NCBI GenBank assembly: GCA_019916065.1
Contig: CM034233.1
Location: 50,124,009-50,188,008 of the forward strand
Source of the DNA: Vitellaria paradoxa
Taxonomy: Eukaryota; Streptophyta; Magnoliopsida; Ericales; Sapotaceae
Reading direction: 5' to 3'
Length of the DNA: 64,000 bases
Both the position numbers and the translations under genes were made by a program. Under the pieces are notes generated by a model. It ran no database searches. It had not been told where the DNA came from and worked only from the letters and a program-made list of their open reading frames with translations. Every line of letters begins with the position of its first letter. Position 1 is the first letter of the stretch. Shown here piece by piece: positions 11,935-23,499 of the stretch.

Positions 11935-12385
11935 TACATAGGTCATACCCACATCATGCTGACATGCCATACCATGCCATAACATCATTCTATCATGCCA
12001 TGCCATGTCATAATACCATGTTTACCATGTTATTTCATGTCATAACATAATATTACCATGCTAAGCCATGCCAAACATTATATTTGCCATACCATGTCAT
12101 CTTATATAATGCTAACATGCCATATTGCCATGCTATGCCATGATATACTATGCCATGATCATGCTATGCCATGCTAACATGTCTCATCACCATCCCACAT
12201 CATAGTATAACAAGCTAGGACCTCATGTACTATGCTAGCACATGCTCTGATGTGCCATGCATCATGTTTTGACATATTAGCACATGTCTTGACATATTGG
12301 AACCTTTTTTACCATACTAGCACATACTGTGACATGCCATGCATCATATTTTGACATACCTGTACATACCTTGACATGCTAAAAT
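11935..12385. repeat. CATGCCATG-rich low-complexity tract
   Basis: Dozens of overlapping short words CATGCCATA, CATGCCATG and CATGCTAACATG in about 450 bp, not in a strict period. A matching tract (reverse complement, GGCATGG/GCATGGTA) is at about 17090-17480 in the inverted relative, so it is a fixed part of this LTR family. Confidence 0.85.
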
Positions 12386-12689
12386 ACATCCAGACTTGCA
12401 AACGCATACCTATTAGGGTTAACACAGGCTTAAAAATCAAATGCTTATCAATTTAGAGCATCACTCACTAGCATTCACCTAAGTGAGTGAAGCTCTAGAG
12501 ACTAGGAATGACTTAGGATTGGCTAAGCCAATGATTTCTAAAGTCATGACTTCCCTTAGACATATCTGACATGAATCCTTAAACTGCCTAATCATATCAA
12601 TTGCATCACTCACATTACACTAGGTTTCTAGGCCTTTCACATAAACTTGAGCATCATAACCAAAACTGAGCTCTCGATTTGAGCTGAGT

Positions 12690-13330
12690 TCCTTTCCTAA
12701 ATGATAGACACTCTTCTACATGCGCTAAACGCATCCCTGGAGCGAAACTCCTATCCACAGTTATGTGCATAGTGCTAGCTATCTCTTTCCTTAAAGCTAA
12801 ACTCCCCAGCAGAGTGAGGCTCCATTCTCTAGTTATGCGCGCTAACTATTCTTCCTCATCCATATGCATGAGGCACAAACCTAAAATAAAGCTACGTAGA
12901 CCTGATCCTTTCATAACTTATGTAGGTAGCTCAAGCAGAAGGCTTGAATCCAGTCATTATAGTGTGAGGTGCTAACTTAAAACTATGATTCTTTCCCTTA
13001 TTAAACGTAAGGTATTAACCATATCTTCTCTAGAGTAAGGCTCCATTTCCTAGTTACACGCTAGGCTCTAACTATCCCTCTTGCTTGGAGCGAGACTCTT
13101 TTTCTAGTTAACCATTTCCCAGTTATGTGCTAAGCGCTAACTGTATTTTCCCCAATGGAGCAAGGCTCTTTTCCTCTAGTTATGCGCTAGGAGCTAACTA
13201 TTCTCTCTCATCTGGAGCTAGGCTCTATTTCCCTGTTAAGCATGAGGTGCTAACTGTCTTTTATTATCTGGAGCGAAGCTCTTTTCCCACGTTATGCACG
13301 AGGCACTAACTTTCATTTTAGTGTTAGAGT
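12690..13330. repeat. ~60-65-bp tandem array, GGAGCGA..CTCTTTTCC..GTTATGCGCTA..GCTAACT
   Basis: About nine diverged units, each holding GGAGC-A-GGCTC, TTTCC, AGTTATGCGC and GCTAACT. The reverse complement of the same array appears in shorter form at about 16540-16780. Internal to the LTR. Confidence 0.8.
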
Positions 13331-14604
13331 TAGAACTCTCATAGTACAAAGACAATTACTCCTAACACAGGATTCTTTCTTTCCCTTATCCTATATCCAG
13401 AACAAGGCTCATTCACACTAATCCTGTACAAAGCATTAACCTTATCAGTCACTCATTCATACACTTAGCTAACCCTAGCTGATGATGAGGCTCACTATGC
13501 CTGAGGACAATCAGTTTGCCATCTACGGCATTCTAAGCACACGTGCATCCACTTGTATATATTTGGACATCACATTTGCACGAGGTGCTAGTCACAGAGC
13601 TACATAGGCCTGATCCATTTTTAGGGTATGTAGGCAGTTTGAGTAGATAGCTTGAGTTCAGTCACCCCAGTTTTCATAGACCATTTAAAGCTAATCTCTT
13701 GTATCCATGACATAGTTCAACCATAGGGTGTGACCTCTGGTGACCTGATCGCTTTATAAGATACGTAGATAGCTCGAGCAGATAGTTTTAGTGTGGCCTC
13801 CAGGGTCTTTATAGACTACCTGCACAAAGCGCCAACTTAAACTTAGAGCTAGGATCTTGCATCCATTCATCATAAACACTCAACATGTAGTTTGGACCAC
13901 CTTAGGTCTAAACTACATCAACCTAATCCCTTCGCACGGTACGTAGGCAGCGTGACTACATAGCTTGAGTGCAATCATTTTGGTCTTTATAGACCATCCT
14001 CAATACACACTTCATTCTCATCACACACACACTCTTGCATAAGGACTGCATAAGTCCATTTCCATGTTAAACATAGTTTTCCAATACAAATCTCATCACT
14101 TCTCACATAGGCAGACATCTCACTATACTTGCACATATGAGCTAGGCTTGACCGTCTTACATTTCATACATCATTTGCATATGGGGTTGTATGTTATGAT
14201 CATTATAAAATGGATATTATATTATGAGATTATGACTATAGATAGTAGAAAGGGACTATGGATATCCCTAGGTATTTAGATATAATGTTTCCATGTGTAG
14301 CTGAGCCACCAAACTCATTAGCTTTGATTGCACAAACTAGTTGAGAGTCAATAAAAAGGTCATTTATCATAATTTCAAAAACATAACTCAAAGCATCTTT
14401 TAACTTAAACCAAGACTTGGGTTCCTCGACACACCCATTTTGAAAGTGCCGAGTGGCAAATCTTAGTTTCTGTAATCAAGGCCCTATTTCAAAACAAAAC
14501 AATACTTTTTCACATTTAGGTAATTTTGGATGCACCATGTAGTAATAAAAACTCACGACCCATACATGTCGACTTTGGTGCACGGATCCGATCGTGACAA
14601 GCTA

Positions 14605-15216
14605 TAACAAACACCTTTCTTGAGTGAATTTATTTGTGAGTGGACAACTTGGTGGGATTTGATGTCGAGACTATGTCATTAGGTATACCTAGTGATTAAA
14701 ATTGAACAAATAATAGGACTTGGCATACTTAGAGTCTTAGTGGTTGATTTGAACTTGTTCAACATGCATTGGGATCATATATGTCATACTTAGATTATGT
14801 AACGTGTTTGATGTTGAAATTAAACCATGAGCTACTTGATTGGATTGAATCATTTATAAGATTAATCTAGATGTTTGTTGGTGACATTACTGTAAACTCT
14901 CACAAAAATTCACTTGTCCACTTAGGGAAACTTAGGGGTTCAAAAGACTTATTATATGTACTAAGTATAGTCGTGATTTCTATGGTTACCTCTTTACTTT
15001 TGTGTTCATTGTGTGAACAGTGCCAAAGACTAGCAATGTCTGGGTTGGGGTGTGATTAGCATATAATATTATATATTCATAAATCTTTGAAATAAAAAAG
15101 CTAATTGCATAAATATATTCATTTAAAACTTAATTTTATTACATATTTCTCATACACTTGTGTTTTGTATTGATTACAATTTTCAAGAATTAATTCTAGG
15201 CATTTAGAGGCTTAAA
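14605..15216. other. 612-bp spacer between the two inverted LTRs; no gene seen
   Basis: Ordinary AT-rich sequence with no similarity to either LTR and no convincing coding potential. A 62-codon open stretch at 14871-15059 has no recognisable motif. Confidence 0.5.
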
Positions 15217-17787
15217 CGACATAAAGAATACGTCAGGCACTAGGCCGTCAAGCGCAGGTGGTGAGTCTTCATTGCAACATAGTGCGTTCAAGATCGCCCA
15301 AATGTGAAAAACTATATTTTGTTTTGAAATAGGGCCTTGATTACAAAAACTAAGAGTCGTCACCCGATATTTTCAAAATGGGTGTGCCAAGAAACTTGAT
15401 TTGTAGTTTAGGTTTAAAAGTGTTTTAATTTATGATCTTGAAATTGTGATAAAAAGTCCATTTTTAATGACTCTTGACTAGTCTGTGTAATCAAAGATAA
15501 TGGGTCCGAAGGTTTAGCTGCACACAGAAATTGTTATGCCTGGATACTTAGGAATATCTAGAGTTCATTTCTTTGCAGTCATAATCTCATGCCGTCATAA
15601 TCTCATAATATAATACTCCGATTTTATGATGATCATAGAAATACAACCCTGAATGCATATGATGCATGAAATACGAGGCGGCCGAGCCTAGCTCATGTGT
15701 GCAAGTGTAGTGTAATGTCTGTTTATGTGGTACCAAGGGGCTTTTATATGCTGGTTTGACTCTAAATGCAAGTTAAAGACTAAATATATAACTAGGAATG
15801 AGATTTGAACTGAGATGCTGTATGGAATTAGGCATATGGATTTATGTAGTCCTTATACATGAGAGTGTGTGTGTGTATGCACACTGGGAAAGTGTGAATT
15901 AAAAGACAGTCTATGAAGATCGAAGTAATTGGACTCAAGCTATGTGCTCGAGCTACTTACATACCTTGTGAACGGATCAAGTTAATGTAGTTCAAACCTA
16001 AAGTGGTCTAAACTGTATTTTTATGTGTTTATATAATGATAGATGGATATAGGACCGTCGTTCCAAGTTTAGGTCTGCCTCCCGTAAATGGTTTGTGAAA
16101 ACCGTGATAACTGAACTTAAGCCATCTTCTTGAGCTGCTTACGTATCCTATGAAGGGATCAGGTCAATATAGCTCCAAATCAGCACCTCATGCAGATATG
16201 ATATGCCAATATGTAGTGGATGCAAATGTAACCAAATGTTGTGGATGGCATTCTAATTGGCCTTAGGCATAGTAAGCCTCATCATCGACCAGAATATGAT
16301 GTTGTGGATGGCATATGATAAACTCGTCTGGAATCCAAAATGCCATGGTGGCACACTAGTGGCCTCAAGCATCATCATTGGCCAAGGTAGGCTAAGCATA
16401 TAAGAGAATCACCTATAAGACCAGTGCTGTATATAGGATTAGTGTGAAGGGGCCTTGCTCTCAATATGGGATAAGGAAAAGAAAAAGCCTAGCTCTAGAT
16501 ATGTATTAGGAGTAATTGTCTTTATATTGTTAGAGCCTAGCTCTAAGATTGAAATGGAAGTTAGCGCTTTGCGCATAAATTGGGAAGAGAGTTTTGCTCC
16601 AAATGATAAAAGATAGTTAGCACCTTGTGCTTAAATTTGAAAATGAGCTTTACGCCAAAGTAAAAAAATAATTAGCACCTTGCGCATAACTATGAAAAGG
16701 AGCCTTGCTCCAAAGATGCGCTTCGCGTATATAAGTGAGTGTTTATCATTTGGGAAAGGAACTCAACTCCTATCGAAAGCTCAGTTCCTGATGATGATAA
16801 TCTGGTTTGCGTGAAATGGCTTAGGAACCATATGTGATGCATTTGATATGCCTGGTATGCCATAAGCATGTTGAATGTGATAATAACTCATATTCTAAGA
16901 TAAATGACAGTTCAAGGATGCATGTTAGATATATTTAAGGGAGTCATGCCCCAAAAATCACTAACTTAACCAATCTTGAGTCATTCCTAGTCTCTGAAGC
17001 CTCGCTCGCTTAAGTGAATGCTCTGGATTGATATGCGTTTGACTTTTAAGTTTGTATCTACCCAAGCAGGTGTGTGTGTGCATGTTTTGATGTGTTCTAG
17101 CATGTCAAGGCATGTGTGGGCATGTCAAGACATAGTGTATGGCATGTCATAGCATGTACTAGCATGGTAAATAATGTCCTAGCACGTTATACCATGATAT
17201 GTGATGATGATAAGACATGTTAGCATCGCATAGCATGATGATATGGCATGGTAAAACATGGTATAGCATCATAATGCATTATGATATCATGGTAAGACAT
17301 GTCATGATAGTATATGAACATGGCATAACATGTTAGGGATGACATAGCATGGTAAGTATGATGTTTGGAATAGCCTGGCATTGTAATGTGAAGTCATGGC
17401 ATGGTAGATATGGTATTTGGCATGGTAGAATGATGTTATAGCATGGTATGGTATGGTAGTATAATGTGGGCATGTCATATGTATGAAATTTGGAATTTTA
17501 CAAAATTATCTTAAGTAAATCCGATCAATATCATGCATCGAGGGTAGCCCGAAATTAAGTTATGATCCAAATATATTTCATTGACAGAGGGTTTTTATTT
17601 ATAAAATTAAAATTATTTCGTCTTAATCATGTAAATAAATTGAATAGAAAAATAAAATAAAAATTTTTTAGAGAAAGAAAATTTTTATCGACACAATTTT
17701 TCCTAGAGAGAGAAAGTCTAGATTCTTAGCCTCGCCTTGAGAACTCTGAGCACTGAGTATTGAATGAAAAATGAGAAGGAGAGGCCC

Positions 17788-17795
17788 TATTTATA
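17788..17795 (-). promoter_or_regulatory. TATA box of the minus-strand LTR
   Basis: The minus strand reads CCTATAAATAGGGCC, followed by CTTCTCATTTTTCATTCA. This is a canonical plant TATAAATA element, positioned as an LTR core promoter. The corresponding place in the left LTR (about 11648-11662) reads CTGTAATAGGGGCC and has lost the box. Confidence 0.7.
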
Positions 17796-19071
17796 GGTTT
17801 TTTCTCAACCTAAACAAAACTTTTGCCTGGGTCGTCTGAGTAATTTTATCTACCCGAGCTTATGAGCAAAAACTTTTGCCTAACTTCACTGATAAAAAAC
17901 CTTGCAAAAATCATTTGTGCAACCTTTTGCACTTGAATATATAGGGAAAAATGCTCGACCAGGGCTGCAGACGAAGAATCCTACCAAACGGCACAAGCGA
18001 TAGGCTCCAACCATGCTTACTGACAGAACAACTTGCCATAACCCTTGTTAAAAAATGGGTTTGGTAGCTAGAAGGAGAAAAGTGATCATTTGGCCTACAA
18101 CCCTCAGCTTAGGCCATGTGTTGCTAGGTCTGGGTTTTGTCTTAATAGGTTTGGACCATTTTAGGAAGCTCTAGATAGTTTCCTAGAGCTCTGGAGACCT
18201 CTTGGCATTTTTTGGAGATAACTAAACCAATTAGGTCAAATTTTGGTTCAATTTGGATTCTCCAATGTCAAGTTAAGTCCATTTGAAAGTTGTTACTCTG
18301 AAATGAGCTGAAACGAAAGAAGGTCGCCCAATTCTTTTACTTGACCCTGGAGACACCACCAGGATGGCTTCTCCTACCATTTTTTGGTATGAGGAGTCCA
18401 AAAATGCCATTGGCATAACTCCCAGATGTGTTTATGAATTTATAAAATATTAATAATTTTTCGAGTCCAAGCTCCAGAAGAACCTCCTAAGGTTTGACTT
18501 GACTAGACCTAACTATATCATTACCTCAGGGAATGTATCCTCAATATTTTTGTGCAATTTGAAGGCCTTCTGACTTCATCTGGAGGCTCAAATTGTGTCT
18601 GGTGCACCAGACCTTCCCTCTTGTCTATAGGAGCCATTTTGGGTTGGCGGGGCTCGGATGATCTCTGAAAGGGTCTTTTAACTACTCTGAGCTGTGTTCT
18701 ATATCCTCTGGTATGCTCTAGGATGTTTTATGTCTCCTTGTATGTTTCTAGGTTGATCTAGATATTCTAATCGATACCATCCTTCAGATGTGTTGGTAGA
18801 GGCTAGTTTTGACTTTCGGACCAAATTGATCCTTGACTTTGGATTTTGGCTATTCTATTAATGCTGGAGTTATTTGTTTGATGTCCTGGATATGTTTATA
18901 GATTCTGGTGGCCTTCTATCTTGATATGAGCCTTCAACTTGACTTCTCCCATTTCTAGGGGTATGATCGTCATTTTGTTAATTGTTTGCTCTTTATTAAA
19001 TTATGGTGCTTTAACATGTCATATGATTAAAAGAACTTAATCATTAGAGCACTATTCAACTAGAAGAACTA

Positions 19072-19379
19072 TGTGAGGGACTGTGAGGGACCTGTCCGTG
19101 AGGGACTCTGCCTGCGGGAAAGTGAAGCGGGAGGTGAAGCAGAGAAGCAACGCCTCACATCCCACATCACCTGGGTCGTGGAAGAAAGTGGCATATATGT
19201 AATATTCGATATCAATCTAGTACAATACGTTTTAAAGTCGTGAAGGCACTGGGTTCAGTGGGAACTCCAGGGTTAAGCGTGCTCCAGTAGGAGTAGTACT
19301 AGGATGGGTGACCTCCTTGGAAGTAGCTTACCAAGCCTAAAGCGGACAATATTATACTATATGGATGCGAGTCGTTACA
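19072..19379 (+). repeat. Cassandra 5' LTR, 308 bp
   Basis: TG...CA ends. Contains the 5S-like block near 19248-19320. It is 25 bp shorter than the 3' LTR because the 3' LTR has one additional copy of a GAGGGACCTGCCCGTGAGGGACTAC unit near its start (described by position 19533-19575). Confidence 0.93.
19248..19320 (+). promoter_or_regulatory. 5S rRNA-derived block with RNA polymerase III internal promoter (5' LTR)
   Basis: GTTAAGCGTGCTCC and GTAGTACTAGGATGGGTGAC match the plant 5S rRNA core that contains the A box, intermediate element and C box. The 5' third of 5S rRNA and its 3' end are not preserved, so this is not a ribosomal gene. In Cassandra this block is thought to drive Pol III transcription of the LTR. 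Confidence 0.9.
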
Positions 19380-19381
19380 AA

Positions 19382-19394
19382 TGGTATCAGAGCC
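19382..19394 (+). other. Cassandra primer binding site (iMet tRNA)
   Basis: TGGTATCAGAGCC, exact complement class of the plant initiator methionine tRNA 3' end, two bases after the LTR. Confidence 0.92.
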
Positions 19395-19523
19395 AATACC
19401 CAGCCGGAAGTGTGGGATCACGCGTTGGCCCACGTGTAGGGGACCTGCCTGTGAGGAACTCTGCCTGCAGGAAAGTGAAACAGGATGCCATGTGGGGATG
19501 CATGCCCTGTAAGGGAGGAGGAT

Positions 19524-19856
19524 TGTGAGGGACTATGAGGGACCTGCCCGTGAGGGACTACGAGGGACCTGCCCGTGAGGGACTCTGCCTGCGGGAGAGT
19601 GAAGCGGGAGGTGAAGCAGAGAAGCAATGCCTCACATCCCACATCGCCTGAGTCGTGGAAGGAAGTGGCATATATGTAATATTCGATATCAATCTAGTAC
19701 AACGCGTTTTAAAGCCGTGAGGGCACTAGGTTCAGTGGGAACTCCAGGGTTAAGCATGCTCCAGTGGGAGCAGTACTAGGATGGGTGACTTCCTGGAAAG
19801 TAGCTTACTAAGCCTAAAGCGGATAATATTGTACTATATTGATGCTGGTCGTTACA
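19524..19856 (+). repeat. Cassandra 3' LTR, 333 bp
   Basis: Same ends as the 5' LTR, with an additional ~25-bp tandem copy of the GAGGGACCTGCCCGTGAG unit near its start. The 5S-like block is at about 19725-19798 and differs from the other LTR at only a few positions. Confidence 0.93.
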
Positions 19857-19913
19857 AACTAAATATTGTAATGTTTAAGTAAAAGGGGCAAAATTGGGGT
19901 GTCTATCAAATGC

Positions 19914-21060
19914 AAGTAGAAGAGTCCCTTATAAATGTGAGGTCAAGGAGGAAGAATGGAGTTGAAAAATAAGGAAAAATAGGAGGTTGTTTGGACATGA
20001 GTCTAGACAAGCCCTTGTTCGGACACATGTTGAGACAACAAAAAGCTTCATCTAGAGTATGATAAAAAATTCTGTGTTTGGACCCATATTCAAATAGACC
20101 ATGACTTGCACACTCAATCAATTAACAGAATGTTGTAATGGAATAAGAGTCAAAGAAAATTCGAAATGTTGAAAAGGGTGTTCGGACCCTTGTTTGGACA
20201 GTCCTTTGTTTGAACACTTGTGCGCATGACAGTAGGCAAGATATGATTTGAATACTGAAAAATTCACTAAGTATCAGAAGGTTGTTCAGACCCCTATCCG
20301 AACAAGGTTAGGTCAGAAGGCTATTTGGACCCCTATCCAAACAACAGGCTAAACTTTGGAAATTTAATGGCATTGTTGTAATTTTCAAAAGACGAGAATA
20401 TAAGTATTAGTTGGGGTTTCATGAAAATGATATATACATTACTTCTAGATTATGTAAATGAGATTAGAGAGGTCTTGGGGGTTTGTCTCCATCTCCTCAA
20501 TTAGGTTTAATTTTCATTGTAATTTTCTCTCTCTTCTTGTAATTTTTATGTTCTAGAGTAGTTCTTCTTGGATTCAAGTCCAGGAAAGTAGCGTATTGAT
20601 ATGCATATTTAAGGTAACTTGAGCTATGCACCCTTTGTGTTGATTTAGTAACTCAACCAAGTTAAAGTAACGTTACAACCAAATTTGATTATTCATTGTT
20701 CCAACCTTGAAGATCCATTGAATTACTACTTGAATTAACTTGATCTAAGATTTATATATATATATAATCATTTTTAGTTTAATCAAATTTTCAATCACAA
20801 TTTTCAAATTAGATTTAATCGTCGCCTCCTAGGTGCTTGACAAAATGCCTAGGTCAGTTTTATTTTCAAAATTGAACCCAATTTCCTTGGTTTCTATTGT
20901 GTGACACCTAATAATTAAGAGAAAAAGAATTGTGAGTTAATAACGCTTCTCCTTGTGGGTATGACCAGTATTTCACCATTTTACAAATTTAAGTTGCTAC
21001 ACTCGATCACTTTGCAGTTGCAGTGTTAGAGATTTTTTCACAACGCAAGCACTCATAGTT
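19914..21060 (+). repeat. Probable LTR fragment of an old gypsy (Athila-like) element
   Basis: The segment holds repeated TTCGGACCC/TTGTTTGGAC words (20170-20350), a C/T-rich leader-like stretch (20480-20560), and near 20955-21010 CTTGTGGGTATGACC followed by TTGCTACACTCGATCAC, which resembles the 3' end of Athila-type LTRs. No clean TG/CA edges or duplication were found. Family assignment is weak. Confidence 0.35.
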
Positions 21061-21837
21061 CTCTCTTGTACTTCTAACAATTGTCTCTCCCTGTGCAGTT
21101 TATATTCTTTGCCTTATTTGGGCAATTCAGGTTGATAATGGGTTATTCCCCAATCAACCAAATGCGCTTTCCTTGAAAGCATGATACAATAGTTTTGGCT
21201 TTTGAATCTATTGTTACTATTCACCCTTAATATTGTCCTCTTTAGATTTCTCTACTTCCTTAACTGATTTGGCCCAAGACCACTAGAATTCGAACAATTC
21301 ATCTTCACTTATTAGGTCACCAGCCTCTTCATCTATCTCAACTTTCTCTCTACCTTTTCTGCTCTTAACATGATCCTATATTGATATCTACAAATACTTG
21401 AAACAACTTCTTATCCACTCCTATGGGCTACTTTTTAGCCATCTGGAATAAACCATCATTATATGTTCCTAGATAAAATTTTGAAACATAACACAGGTAT
21501 TACTCGAATGGCTTCATGAATTATGTCATTTATAATAATTACGGCCTTTGATTTCATCGACTAATGCTACTTTATGAACTATAGGAAAACAAATTATTTT
21601 ATTGGCCAGGAGATTGTAAAAGATCAAGTCTGCCTTTGTTATATCAAATCTATATTTTTTGATTCCTCTTGTTTATTATCAAAGTTACCAACAGACTTAT
21701 CCTCTTTGGCTTTGTTAACACCTTACAAATATAAGGAGTCTTGGATACAAATTCAACCGCATTTGCATCAGGTTGTGAACCCATGTCATCTATATTCTCA
21801 TGAATAGTGGTCAAAGCATCATCATAACCATGTCCTT

Positions 21838-22101
21838 CTAGTATGTTCCATTAGATAAATTTTTTCTATCTTGCTCTTTTTGTAGAATCCTTTCATATCG
21901 AGTTGCTCTCACTCCTAACTCGAATAAATCTCTAAACTCCATTCTTTTAAATTTATTTAGAGGTTCAAACTCAAGGTCATTCAGTGCTAATTTAACATAT
22001 TCCACTTCTAGGAGTGATACATTGCATTTATACCTAGCCTTTTTGAACCTAACAATGTACATGTCAACTGACTCCTTTGTTAGTTGAGATATTTTGGCCA
22101 A
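21838..22101 (-). pseudogene. Retrotransposon gag fragment (Ty3/gypsy)
   Basis: An 87-codon frame reads SVDMYIVRFKKARYKCNVSL, then the ...EYVKLALNDLE, EFRDLFELGVRATRYERIL and EQDRK blocks. This is the conserved capsid pattern of plant gypsy gag (E-SV-YI-RFK--R--C, then F--A--GL, then L--L---A--YE--L). Further gag-like but broken codons continue on the minus strand to about 22450. No LTRs can be matched to it. Confidence 0.75.
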
Positions 22102-22690
22102 ATAAGCCGTCGTTATTTCTGGCTCACTCCACTAAAATTGATTGTGGAACATATCTTTCGAATGTGGCCAATTATGCACTGATTTCAATAATAAGTTTAC
22201 ATACCAAGTAAAGGCTGTAGCAATAAAAAGTTAGCAAACAACCTTAGTTTGAAAACATCAAAACTACTACAATCCCACAATGAATCGTGAGTCGGCCAAT
22301 ATATTCAATTGTAGATTGCTTACCATCTCCTAAAAATTAAAAAAAAATGGCAATTTTGTAGCTTCTTAGAAAATCTACCTGATCAACCCACTTTGGATAC
22401 GATCTTCGATAAATTACCTCCTTAATCTCCTGAGAGCTTGCCAAATTGTTCTTGTATAATATGGATCAAGTGATCCCAAATAACAAAGATGTTCGGACCA
22501 ATCTGGTCAGCAAAGCCAACAACTATTAATTCAGGTCATTTATCCCAAACAGGCTAATTATTGGCCAATTGTGCCATCATCGGCCATTGAGGAATAACAT
22601 TGTCCCCTAGTTGTTGAAATAACAGGTTCCAAATCGATGGTGTTTGATTCTAACCTATGTCAAGTATCTAGTTTTGTAAACCAACAAGAA
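22102..22690 (-). pseudogene. Upstream continuation of the gag remnant, heavily decayed
   Basis: Minus-strand sequence between the gag fragment and about 22690 shows scattered matches to the region ahead of capsid but no open frame. Nothing else is seen here. Confidence 0.3.
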
Positions 22691-22901
22691 TAATAATGTT
22701 TTGATTATGAGAAAATGAAGATTCAAGAAATAAAAATTGTGTGCGGAATGGAATCAAACGACTATGAAGATTTGATGCCTTCTCAAGACTTCAATCAACA
22801 TAAAACAATTGATAATTACCACAAACAAAGAATTAGAACTTTCAAACTTAGAATACTTAGGTTTCGGCACACAGTTTCATTATGTTTTATAGCTCTTTAT
22901 A

Positions 22902-23053
22902 GGGTGTATTTGGAGTTGTATAAAAATATATAAAATTATAAAAGTTAATGTCTCGTATTTTGTGTAGTGAGTCGAGAATTTAAATTTTATAATCTCGTAA
23001 TTCGTGTTTGTAGAGTTTTGTATTTTTTTTTTTTTACCAACTCCAAACAAGAC
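22902..23053. mobile_element. MITE-like element, family A copy 1
   Basis: Starts GGGTGTATTTGGAGTTGTA and ends CAACTCCAAACAAGACC, giving imperfect terminal inverted repeats around TTTGGAGTTG. The middle is AT-rich with the marker ATCTCGTAATTCGTGT. Two further copies with the same ends and marker lie at about 48094-48250 and 55387-55525. The target duplication is not clear. Confidence 0.65.
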
Positions 23054-23499
23054 CATAGTATCTTTGAGATTTACAAATGCAAGTGAATACTCCGAATGCC
23101 CAAAAAATAAATAAATAAATAAAACTTTACTAATTTACTGCTGCAAAAGAAAAAAACATAGAAGAAAAGAACACAAAAGCATAAAAAAAAATTAGAAAAT
23201 AGGTTCTCTCTAGGAGATTGGTGGTTAAGGAACCTTTTTTTCTGTATGATTCCTCTTTTTCTATAGGCAACCTGTAGCTCAAAATATTTTTTCACTATCT
23301 TCTGTACGTCCTAAAATATTAGAATCATGTTATGCTTTCATAATTGTTGCGTGAATGTCATATGCAATTGCATTTAATAGCTCTTTTGGTTGATTCTGTA
23401 ATTACTCAAACATTCTTCTGTATAACCTGACATTTGTCCCCCAGATATATCTCTGGCCAATTCTGCAATTACTCAAAACGCTGCTTTGGCCAATTATAG

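Larger units (their letters stand above)
10330..14604 (+). mobile_element. 4.27-kb solo LTR with AGCTA target duplication
   Basis: It starts TGTTGACACCCCAATTTTTG at 10335 and ends GATCGTGACA at 14599. AGCTA occurs directly on both sides (10330-10334 and 14600-14604), so both edges are secure. There is no coding sequence and no primer binding site. The LTR contains a CATGCCATG-rich stretch and a GGAGC...CTAACT tandem array. An inverted, diverged relative occupies 15217-19908. Large non-coding LTRs with this start are seen in plant Ty3/gypsy elements; the exact lineage is not assigned. Confidence 0.87.
19067..19861 (+). mobile_element. Complete Cassandra-type TRIM retrotransposon with AACTA duplication
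   Basis: Two LTRs (19072-19379 and 19524-19856) start TGTGAGGGACT and end GTCGTTACA. A primer binding site (TGGTATCAGAGCC) follows the first and a purine tract (AAGGGAGGAGGA) precedes the second. Perfect AACTA flanks lie at 19067-19071 and 19857-19861. Each LTR contains a block closely matching plant 5S rRNA, the diagnostic property of Cassandra elements. The internal region is only 144 bp and cannot code for protein, so mobility would depend on enzymes from other elements. It lies inside the minus-oriented LTR and is therefore younger than it. Confidence 0.95.
15217..19908 (-). mobile_element. Related ~3.9-kb LTR in opposite orientation, carrying a Cassandra insert
   Basis: The reverse complement follows the LTR at 10335-14599 from end to end: start (minus) TGATAGACACCCCAATTTTG at 19908, the TATA region, the GCATGG-rich tract, the tandem array, and a stretch at 15297-15400 that pairs with 14429-14520. 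Its left edge is eroded and placed only approximately near 15217. No target duplication was found, so whether it is a solo LTR or a longer remnant stays open. Cassandra (19072-19856) interrupts it. Confidence 0.72.

Noticed and set aside
12690..13330. CRISPR-like array
   Set aside because: Units are direct tandem repeats without unique spacers and lie in a plant LTR.
19248..19320. 5S rRNA gene
   Set aside because: Only the central part matches 5S rRNA, twice, each within a Cassandra LTR with TG/CA ends; the 5' and 3' stems of 5S rRNA are absent.
15217..19913. Clean target duplication for the right-hand inverted LTR
   Set aside because: AATGC follows 19908, but no matching pentamer was found at the eroded left edge, so it was not claimed as a proven solo LTR.
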